Source of the DNA: Saprospiraceae bacterium
GTDB lineage: Bacteria; Bacteroidota; Bacteroidia; Chitinophagales; Saprospiraceae
Assembly (NCBI GenBank): GCA_016710235.1
Contig: JADJLG010000001.1
Span: 3,027,501 to 3,091,500 of the forward strand
DNA: 64,000 nt
Reading direction: 5' to 3'
A program made the translations under genes and the position numbers. Below the pieces are notes generated by a model. It was not told the DNA's origin and searched no databases. It worked only from the letters and a program-made list of their open reading frames with translations. Positions 57,318 through 64,000 of this stretch are shown piece by piece; positions within the stretch are counted from its first letter, which is position 1; every line of letters starts with the position of its first letter.

Positions 57318-57953
57318 ATGAAAAAACAAGAAAAAGCGAAACAAATTCGAGTAGTACTGGAAGAGTTGTTTCCTGAAGTTCCAATCCCACTACACTTTAC
57401 GGATCCTTATACACTCTTAGTAGCTGTTGTGCTCTCAGCTCAATGCACAGATGAAAGGGTTAACAAAGTAATACCGACGCTTTTTGCCTTGGCAGATAAT
57501 CCCTCAAGGATGAGCGCACTAAAAATTGAAACCATAGAAGAAATTATCCGACCATGTGGTCTGTCGAATTCCAAATCCAAAGCTATTCATCGGCTGTCGG
57601 AAATTCTTTCAAAAGAATATTCAGGGAAAGTCCCAGCTGACATGATTCTACTAGAAAAGTTACCCGGTGTGGGCCATAAAACAGCAAGTGTAGTCATGTC
57701 ACAAGCATTTGGACAGGCCGCCTTCCCGGTGGATACACATATACATCGTCTGGCTTATAGATGGGGTTTGAGCGATGGCAAGAATGTGGTTCAAACTGAA
57801 CTAGACCTGAAACTTCTGTTTGCTGAAAAATATTGGAATAAGCTACACTTGCAAATTATTTACTATGGCAGACAATATTGCCCGGCACGCGGACACAGCT
57901 TAGAAAAATGCATTATTTGTAGAAATTATGGTGTAAAGTCCAGGTTGAACTAG
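57318..57953 (+). CDS. nth: Endonuclease III (DNA glycosylase/AP lyase)
   Basis: A 211-aa base-excision repair enzyme for oxidised pyrimidines. The helix-hairpin-helix LPGVGHKTASVVM holds catalytic Lys121, and FPVDTHIHRL holds Asp139. The usual iron-sulfur loop (C-x6-C-x2-C-x5-C) is altered: C188-x9-C198-x2-C201 and no fourth Cys, so a standard 4Fe-4S cluster seems unlikely. The stop overlaps the convergent tamL stop by 4 bp. Confidence 0.9.
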   Translation: MKKQEKAKQIRVVLEELFPEVPIPLHFTDPYTLLVAVVLSAQCTDERVNKVIPTLFALADNPSRMSALKIETIEEIIRPCGLSNSKSKAIHRLSEILSKEYSGKVPADMILLEKLPGVGHKTASVVMSQAFGQAAFPVDTHIHRLAYRWGLSDGKNVVQTELDLKLLFAEKYWNKLHLQIIYYGRQYCPARGHSLEKCIICRNYGVKSRLN

Positions 57954-60310
57954 AATGGATAATTGATGGCCAAATGAAAATTTCCTTCATTCCAAATATT
58001 TGCCAAGCTCAGTTTATTGCTTTTAGAAAATACCCAATGTGACTGGTCTGCATTCAAATATGAATTTCTCAATTTTACGCCATAATCCAGACGAAGAATA
58101 CAAAAAGAAATATCCATCCTTAGACCTACTCCCGTATTAAATGCAATCTGATTTATAAAATCCTTTGAAAATTTTGCCTCGGGCGTTCCTTCTGATTGAG
58201 GCCACAACCACACATTGCCAATATCGAAAAACCAAGCCCATTTGAATCTCCAAAATAAATCAGTCCGATACTCTGCATTTGCTTCAAGTTTGATGTCTCC
58301 TGCTGAAAAAAATGCAAATTCATTTTGCTCCTGACTCGGTTTTGTTGCTCCAGGCCCCAGCTCTCGAATAGCCCATCCTCTCATACTTTGAGGGCCCCCC
58401 ATAAAAAATTTGCGGATATAGGGTACCACTTTGTCCCTACCATATGGAATCGCCACACCCGACGTCAATCGAAAAGCGACGCTACTCCTATCCTTCATAG
58501 TATAATACCATCTCTTGTCCCAATCCAATTTGATGAATTTGGAAAACTGCAAAGAATTTAGCGAAAATACTTCATCCTTAGCTAATATCAAATTATACAA
58601 TGAATTGATGGCAGATATTTCAATTCCGGAAAATTCCACAGAATAATAATTAGAAGTGGTCCATCTCTCGTTCAAATCCTTTTGCTTATACTTTATGAAA
58701 TCGTGAAATAAAAAAGACGTAATCAGTCTTTTACCTTTAAAACTGGATTCAAGGAATGAATTTTTCTTAATCACACTATCAAACCTAGGAAAAGTTTCAG
58801 GCACATATAGACTTATGCTGAATGTATGTGCGTCAATTCTTTTGTATCTGTCTAGCCTTATATCGTATGCCACCTGAGTGTTCAATAAATAATAAATATA
58901 TGCATCATTCAGAAAAACATAATTAAATCCCAGCTCCAAAGAAGTAAAGCTATTGGGTTTTTGAACAGTTCTTCCGAATCTTTTTACAATTGACTTCCAG
59001 ATCGCAAATCCACCGGTGATATCATAAAAATCAGCAAGCCTGAGACTATTCTGATACCTGAGATTAATCGCATTATATGTTGACAACTTTGTAATATTGA
59101 CTTCAGTTCCAACTTCCAGACTGGTTGACAATACCTCAGCACTTCCCAGCAAGTTTCTGTTACGCAAATTTACATTTCCGGAAATTCCAAAAAGATTGGA
59201 ACCCAAAGCGCGAACTGTGGTATAATTCAGATCACTACTAGCATCAAACACCCATCTTTTATTTAAATTCAATGTATATGAGATATCTATATTTCCCGGC
59301 TTAGAGCTGTCTTTTTTTGTATCCAAATTTATAAACCTAAAAAGCCCCAGTCTATTCAATTGAGAAGTACTTTTCGATAAATTGGATTTGTTATAAAGTT
59401 GTCCCGGACGAGTGAAAATGTTCCTTGCCAGCAAACTATTCTTCACTTTCACTCCGTCACCATATCGAATGAATTTTATTGAATCAAATTCTGTTTCGAC
59501 TTTATCATATGCAACAGCATCAGCTGATTGTCTGATGACATTCACCTTACCAATTCGAAACTGATCATGCTTTGATTTACCTTGAGGTAGATTTACTCGC
59601 AAGATCAAATCCGCCAAGTTATCAGAGGTATCGATTTTGAGTGAGGGAATATAAAGCGGCGTAAAATCTGCAAAGCCGTTGTTGTTCAAAATATCAGTAA
59701 TACGCGCTTTCTCTGCCTGAAACAATGCATTGTCAACCGGACTTCCTTTTTTGAGCAAAGCTGTGGATGCATTTGAATTAAGGATTTCCAAAATTGCAGT
59801 ATCCAAAGTACTATACTCTATGCTTCTGATTTTCAATCTGTCTTTAGCATAAATCAGATAGGTTACCGTAGATTTTTTTCTTTTGGTTTTAATGGTGGAA
59901 CTTACTGTTACATTTAGGTATCCTTTGTTTATAAAGTAGTTTCTGATATTATTTTCTGTTGACTTCACCAGGATGCTGTCTAAAATAGCAGGTTCTTCTG
60001 CATAATTACTAAATATTTTATATCGCATTTTGGTGGGATCCAATTTAGATAGGTTATAGTAAAACCACTCTCTGGGAATTCCAACCAAAACTTTGCGATT
60101 TGGCCTTTGTCTGTACAAAGTAAAAATATCAGCGGAAAGTTGATTTTCTGTCAGGTCATTATCAAACTCTACCATTTTAAACTTATTCTTCTTGAGGAGA
60201 GATTGATTACCTTTGACATAGTTTGTGGTGTTGCATGATGTACCTATTAGGATGAGTACCATGCATACTAAACTGTAATATCCAAAAATAATTGAACGTC
60301 GACTTTCCAT
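57950..60310 (-). CDS. tamL: TamL-like BamA/TamA-family outer membrane lipoprotein
   Basis: A 786-aa outer-membrane assembly factor. The signal ends in a lipobox (LIGTSC), giving the lipid-anchored TamA variant TamL of Bacteroidota. POTRA-like repeats follow (NQSLLKKNKFKMVEFD; IRNYFINKGYLNVTVSSTIK) and a C-terminal 16-strand-type barrel with FFMGGPQSMRGWAIRELGPG carries the family RGF-like loop as MRGW. Start ATG 60310 is inside the overlapping CATG shared with the divergent methyltransferase; 60322 is an alternative. It likely inserts outer-membrane proteins with TamB. Confidence 0.85.
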   Translation of the reverse strand: MESRRSIIFGYYSLVCMVLILIGTSCNTTNYVKGNQSLLKKNKFKMVEFDNDLTENQLSADIFTLYRQRPNRKVLVGIPREWFYYNLSKLDPTKMRYKIFSNYAEEPAILDSILVKSTENNIRNYFINKGYLNVTVSSTIKTKRKKSTVTYLIYAKDRLKIRSIEYSTLDTAILEILNSNASTALLKKGSPVDNALFQAEKARITDILNNNGFADFTPLYIPSLKIDTSDNLADLILRVNLPQGKSKHDQFRIGKVNVIRQSADAVAYDKVETEFDSIKFIRYGDGVKVKNSLLARNIFTRPGQLYNKSNLSKSTSQLNRLGLFRFINLDTKKDSSKPGNIDISYTLNLNKRWVFDASSDLNYTTVRALGSNLFGISGNVNLRNRNLLGSAEVLSTSLEVGTEVNITKLSTYNAINLRYQNSLRLADFYDITGGFAIWKSIVKRFGRTVQKPNSFTSLELGFNYVFLNDAYIYYLLNTQVAYDIRLDRYKRIDAHTFSISLYVPETFPRFDSVIKKNSFLESSFKGKRLITSFLFHDFIKYKQKDLNERWTTSNYYSVEFSGIEISAINSLYNLILAKDEVFSLNSLQFSKFIKLDWDKRWYYTMKDRSSVAFRLTSGVAIPYGRDKVVPYIRKFFMGGPQSMRGWAIRELGPGATKPSQEQNEFAFFSAGDIKLEANAEYRTDLFWRFKWAWFFDIGNVWLWPQSEGTPEAKFSKDFINQIAFNTGVGLRMDISFCILRLDYGVKLRNSYLNADQSHWVFSKSNKLSLANIWNEGNFHLAINYPF

Positions 60311-61064
60311 GTTTTTATCCAAGCAAGAAAAAACCTTTATTAAATCCCTCCATCAAAGTGAAACAAGGATTTTGCGCAGCGAATACTCAGCTGAAGGATC
60401 CAGGTTGGTACTTGATTTGATATCAAGCGCTCCAAGTGATATCATTAAAATTTATGCTACCACAGGATGGCTAAACAAGCATAGCTCAAAGATAGAAAAT
60501 ATTGCCCATTTGGTCAGTGAAATATCCGAATCCGATCTGGCTTCGATAGCGCAACTCAGGACAACAAAAGAAGTGTTGGGAATTTTTAAATTTCCAACAT
60601 TCAATTCAAATATTTCGACTTCAAATCAGAATACCGTGGTCTTTTTGGATCGGATAAGTGATCCGGGAAATTTAGGCACTATCATCAGAACCTGTGATTG
60701 GTTTGGTATTTCATCGATTTACTGCGCCCCTGGAAGTGTGCACTTTAGCAATTCAAAGGTAGTACAATCTTCAATGTCCAGTATCGCCAGAGTTCAAGTG
60801 AAGTATCTTGCTATAGCTCAAGTTAAGCAATTGTTTGAAGGACATAAGTTTGTAGGTGCCACATTGCATGGATTGGCTTATAATGAAATAGACAAACCGG
60901 AACAAATCGTTATATTGATAGGAAATGAAGCAAATGGACTCAGTCAAGAGGCAATTGATTTGTGCGACATATTCGTGAGTATTCCGGCAAAGTTGTCACT
61001 GGGTGCTGAGTCTCTTAATGCAGCAGTGTCTGCAGCAATATTAATCTCATCTTTTTCAAAATAG
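60309..61064 (+). CDS. SpoU/TrmH family RNA 2'-O-methyltransferase
   Basis: A 251-aa RNA methyltransferase with the trefoil-knot SPOUT fold. An N-terminal RNA-binding part (FIKSLHQSETRILRSEYSAE) is followed by motif 1 LDRISDPGNLGTIIRTCDWF, motif 2 VILIGNEANGLS and motif 3 AKLSLGAESLNAAVSAAI. It is close to the rRNA 2'-O-methylguanosine RlmB type but the target is not decided. Its ATG overlaps the divergent tamL start codon. Confidence 0.9.
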   Translation: MFLSKQEKTFIKSLHQSETRILRSEYSAEGSRLVLDLISSAPSDIIKIYATTGWLNKHSSKIENIAHLVSEISESDLASIAQLRTTKEVLGIFKFPTFNSNISTSNQNTVVFLDRISDPGNLGTIIRTCDWFGISSIYCAPGSVHFSNSKVVQSSMSSIARVQVKYLAIAQVKQLFEGHKFVGATLHGLAYNEIDKPEQIVILIGNEANGLSQEAIDLCDIFVSIPAKLSLGAESLNAAVSAAILISSFSK

Positions 61065-61136
61065 TAAGGCTCATTAGACTAAACTCAGTTGTGTTTTAAT
61101 TGAAAAACTTTTTCATTTATTATTATATTTGCTTTC

Positions 61137-62864
61137 ATGGTCCTGCTAGATGTTAAACAATTGAATGTCTGTTTTAACTCACATCAACATAGGGTTCAAG
61201 CAGTAAAGGATCTCAACTTTAGCGTCCACCAAAATAGAATTCTTGGTATCGTTGGCGAATCTGGTAGTGGCAAGACCATCACTGCAATGAGCATCTTGCG
61301 ACTTTTACCGACCAACGCTTTGCTGGAGGGTTCAATTCTGTGGTCAGAAAATGAGCAAACGAGCAATTTATGTGAATTGGAAGAAGACAGACTAAGAGCA
61401 ATTCGCGGTGCAAAAATTTCTATGATTTTTCAAGAGCCGATGTCTTCCTTAAATCCGGTATTAACTTGCGGCTATCAGGTGGGTGAAGGTATCCAAGCGC
61501 ACCGACTTTACCCAAAATCTGAGATAAAGGACCGAGTCTTATATTGGCTTGAAAAAGTAGGCCTTCCGGATCCCTCGAGAGTTTATAATTCCTATCCTCA
61601 TCAATTGTCAGGAGGACAATTGCAAAGAGTACTCATTGCTATTGCTCTTAGTTGCAATCCAAAACTGATTATTGCTGACGAGCCTACGACAGCACTGGAT
61701 GTTGGGATTCAAAAGCACATCATCGAAATGCTTCTCAGGCTTAAACAAGATTTGGGTTTGAGTATGTTGTTCATCTCTCATGACCTTGGAGTAATACGGG
61801 AAATATGTGACGATGTCCTGGTCATGAAAAATGGCAGAAAAATAGAACAAGGCCCTGTAAATGAAATTTTTAAAAATCCGCAACAACAATATACCAAAGG
61901 ATTACTCTATTGCAGACCACCATTGCAAAAAAAACTCAGAAGACTTCCCACAATGGATGAATTCGAAAGAGGTACAGGAATTAATCATTTTGATGATACC
62001 CAATGCATTCTTCCTTCCGAGTTAGACAGAAAGTTAGTGTCGATGCACAGTACTGCACCTTTGATTTCTGTAAAAGATTTAAATGTTTATTATCCTAAGA
62101 AAAAATCCTGGTGGCAAAAATCAAAAAAGGATATACCGACAGTCAAAAATTTTAATCTTGACATTTTTCCAGGGGAAGTGATTGGTTTGGTGGGTGAATC
62201 CGGCAGTGGCAAATCCACAACAGGAAAAGCGATTTTACAGTTATTGGAACATTGTACCGGCAGCGTCGCTTATCTTGGGAAAAATTTGTCTCAAACTGAC
62301 AAAGAGCACATGCGTACTTTGCGGAAGGACCTGCAAATTATTTTTCAGGATCCATACTCTTCCTTGAATCCCCGTTTGACTGTGGGAGACGCTATCGTCG
62401 AGCCCATGACGGTCCATGGCATTGGAAAAAATAAAAATGAACGAATAAATCTTGCAAAAGAATTGTTGGCGGAGGTAGGTTTGCTTCCTGAACATTTTGA
62501 CAAATATCCGCATCAATTCAGCGGTGGGCAGCGTCAAAGAATTTGTATAGCAAGAGTACTGGGTTTGAAACCTCGATTCATTATTTGTGATGAATCTGTT
62601 TCCGCTTTGGATGTTTCTGTGCAGGCTCAGGTGTTAAATTTGCTCCAGGATTTAAAAGAAAAATTCAAACTGAGTTATTTATTTATTTCTCATGATCTTT
62701 CTGTGATTCATTTTATATCTGATCGGATCCTTGTGATGAAGGATGGCGAAGTAGTGGAGGAAGGAAAGTCCTATGAAATCATTAAACAGGCAAAAACGGA
62801 TTATACACGCAATCTGCTAGCATCGATTCCCGGAAGTAATTACATGCAAGAACTCATTCAATAA
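61137..62864 (+). CDS. Duplicated-ATPase ABC transporter ATP-binding protein (oligopeptide type)
   Basis: A 575-aa protein with two ABC ATPase domains in one chain. Walker A is GESGSGKTITA near residue 41 and GESGSGKSTTG near 350. Signature motifs are LSGGQLQRVL and FSGGQRQRIC, and Walker B IIADEPTTALD and IICDESVSALD. This is the dipeptide/oligopeptide YejF/GsiA arrangement. Permease and binding-protein genes are not adjacent, so it may work with partners elsewhere. Its last 11 bp overlap the convergent gene. Confidence 0.9.
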   Translation: MVLLDVKQLNVCFNSHQHRVQAVKDLNFSVHQNRILGIVGESGSGKTITAMSILRLLPTNALLEGSILWSENEQTSNLCELEEDRLRAIRGAKISMIFQEPMSSLNPVLTCGYQVGEGIQAHRLYPKSEIKDRVLYWLEKVGLPDPSRVYNSYPHQLSGGQLQRVLIAIALSCNPKLIIADEPTTALDVGIQKHIIEMLLRLKQDLGLSMLFISHDLGVIREICDDVLVMKNGRKIEQGPVNEIFKNPQQQYTKGLLYCRPPLQKKLRRLPTMDEFERGTGINHFDDTQCILPSELDRKLVSMHSTAPLISVKDLNVYYPKKKSWWQKSKKDIPTVKNFNLDIFPGEVIGLVGESGSGKSTTGKAILQLLEHCTGSVAYLGKNLSQTDKEHMRTLRKDLQIIFQDPYSSLNPRLTVGDAIVEPMTVHGIGKNKNERINLAKELLAEVGLLPEHFDKYPHQFSGGQRQRICIARVLGLKPRFIICDESVSALDVSVQAQVLNLLQDLKEKFKLSYLFISHDLSVIHFISDRILVMKDGEVVEEGKSYEIIKQAKTDYTRNLLASIPGSNYMQELIQ

Positions 62865-64000
62865 CCCGATAACGATTCGATCTGATCTCGACAATTTTCA
62901 CAAAAGAGTTTTCAAAATAATCTGCATTCCAAGGGTCTTTGTTCTGATCTGAAGATTTAAATACAGGTGAAACATTGAACTCAGTCTCTAGGTAATTCCC
63001 CATACTTCCCAATGAGTACCAATGAAAAGGATACAAATTGGTTTTTAAAGATCTCACAACATATTTCATGAGGTCATAACCTTCTAGTGCTTCTTCGGTA
63101 GGAAATTCACGATATGTATTGAAGTATCTTTTCTTAAAAGCACGGATATTCGATTCATCATTGTCAAAATAATTGCTGATGCTCAACCTGATTTTGAGTG
63201 TATTGACATAATCTAAAATATCACTTTTCAATTCAATCCACTTGTACATTCCATAAACAATTACATCATTATTTCCCTTCTCCGAGCTGACGCGTCTCAA
63301 GAAATGGTAGATATAATTTTCGTCTTTGATCGAAGCAAAAGGCAAAATAAATACAGTGGGCCCGTCTTCCTTTAAAAATGGTGTGAGAATTGGATTTTGG
63401 GAATTCGCAAGATCGTCCTCTTTAATTGTTTGCTCACTGATATTTGCAGAAAACTGAGTACTGTCATTGAAGAATTTAATCTTTGAGTCTTCAGGAGATT
63501 TCGATATCAATATAATATTCGAGGCAGGGTAATACTTTCTTGCATGATCATTGATAGCTTTATAATGTGCATACAATCCCGCTTTTGCTTGTACGTAAAA
63601 AGGATTTTGTTCTGCAATCGTTGAGCTACTTACCCAAGGACTGATCAAAATTGATTCGTGCTCTTTAGCCCAAGTGGCACTTGATTTTACGGCCTCTGAC
63701 TTATATGGGCCAATGATCACGTGAGGCGGTCTTTTTTCGTATTGTTCCAGAACAAACTTACTTATATCATTGCTTTGAATATCGTGAACTGTAAGTAAAA
63801 GTTTTTTGTCCAACTCATTTTCAAATTCCTGAACTGCCATTTTCATTCCACAGTAATATTGGACAAATCTTTCACTTCCGGAAGGCAATCTCGTTGAGAG
63901 GGTATCCATTTCATTTGCTCTGAATGGGAGCAAAGCCACTACCCTATATACCGAATCTTCTTTGGGCAGCATCAGCTTACCTGTACTTTTTTTAGGAACT
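62854..64000 (-). CDS. Periplasmic-binding-like protein, LysM-type family (partial, runs off right edge)
   Basis: The frame is open to the window edge (KKSTGKLMLPKED before the internal ATG at 63972), so the N-terminus is outside. What is visible, about 380 residues, looks like a type 1 periplasmic-binding fold: YRVVALLPFRANEMD, AVQEFENELDKKLLLTVHDI, PHVIIGPYKSEAVKSS and ILISPWVSSSTIAEQNPF. In Bacteroidota this fold often follows LysM domains in surface proteins, and the linker here fits that. Ligand unknown. It overlaps the ABC gene by 11 bp, tail to tail. Confidence 0.75.
   Translation of the reverse strand, partial: VPKKSTGKLMLPKEDSVYRVVALLPFRANEMDTLSTRLPSGSERFVQYYCGMKMAVQEFENELDKKLLLTVHDIQSNDISKFVLEQYEKRPPHVIIGPYKSEAVKSSATWAKEHESILISPWVSSSTIAEQNPFYVQAKAGLYAHYKAINDHARKYYPASNIILISKSPEDSKIKFFNDSTQFSANISEQTIKEDDLANSQNPILTPFLKEDGPTVFILPFASIKDENYIYHFLRRVSSEKGNNDVIVYGMYKWIELKSDILDYVNTLKIRLSISNYFDNDESNIRAFKKRYFNTYREFPTEEALEGYDLMKYVVRSLKTNLYPFHWYSLGSMGNYLETEFNVSPVFKSSDQNKDPWNADYFENSFVKIVEIRSNRYRVIE

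Noticed and set aside
1..64000. tRNA or rRNA genes
   Set aside because: All intergenic gaps were read for tRNA-like arms and GTTCRA loops; none was convincing by eye. A tRNAscan run would settle it.

Overview
The window comes from a Bacteroidota genome, most likely a Saprospiria/Saprospiraceae-type organism. The lineage is inferred from gene content: two large secreted proteins ending in the gliding-motility-associated (type B) type IX secretion (T9SS) sorting domain, a PorP/SprF-family outer-membrane protein, GldC, a TamL-type lipoprotein TamA, a SusC-like TonB-dependent receptor paired with a DUF4249 lipoprotein, and a PorG/DUF6089-like barrel. The DNA is AT-rich, gene-dense and mostly housekeeping, with one clear accessory island. 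No rRNA, tRNA or CRISPR array was recognised by eye.

Layout. 1-2.5 kb (minus): purM, a small membrane protein and a LuxE-like acyl-protein synthetase that runs off the left edge. 2.7-9.9 kb (minus): a three-gene T9SS surface cluster (PorP/SprF, OmpA/PD40 lipoprotein-like protein, 1204-aa PKD-type secreted protein). 10.1-11.9 kb (plus): DUF7009-like, fdhD and a MobA-like protein, i.e. molybdoenzyme maturation. 11.9-17 kb (minus): TonB-dependent receptor, DUF4249 lipoprotein, gldC, membrane protein and THEP1-like NTPase. 17.1-23 kb (minus): TraB/GumN protein, an Lrp regulator with a textbook Lrp-type operator, a broken glutamate dehydrogenase, and kbl-ccmB-ccmC-ccmD; ccmD is a 47-aa gene located here by direct translation. 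23-24.6 kb: a largely empty stretch with a decayed frame and a lipoprotein. 24.8-29.4 kb: recQ with a PorG-like barrel, and a subtilisin-like protease. 29.9-30.9 kb: a frameshifted IS30-family element. 31.5-35.5 kb: a second T9SS type-B protein gene split by a frameshift.

35.6-43.5 kb is a type I restriction-modification island (hsdR, GxxExxY protein, hsdS, DUF1016 nuclease, hsdM). It is bordered on both sides by inverted-repeat sequence with a shared GCTTTG/CAAAGC core. The HsdS linker carries four in-frame 9-bp repeats, which resembles the spacer-length switch known from EcoR124I/EcoDXXI. 43.9-64 kb returns to core genes: GNAT acetyltransferase, HMG-CoA lyase, TonB-like protein, esterase, pyrG, MOSC protein, TlpA-like thioredoxin, purL, a trans-sulfuration PLP enzyme, RluA-type pseudouridine synthase, LuxC-like acyl-CoA reductase, nth, tamL, SpoU methyltransferase, a duplicated-ATPase ABC protein and a partial periplasmic-binding protein.

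A recurring theme is gene disruption. Glutamate dehydrogenase lacks its NAD-binding segment, and the IS30 transposase, the second T9SS protein and the DUF1016 nuclease each carry frameshifts. Two of the frameshifts are exactly one A short in an A-run followed by GG, which looks like sequence error at least as much as real decay. There are also gene remnants with no flanking partner, including an orphan T9SS type-A sorting-domain tail at about 50.3-50.45 kb.
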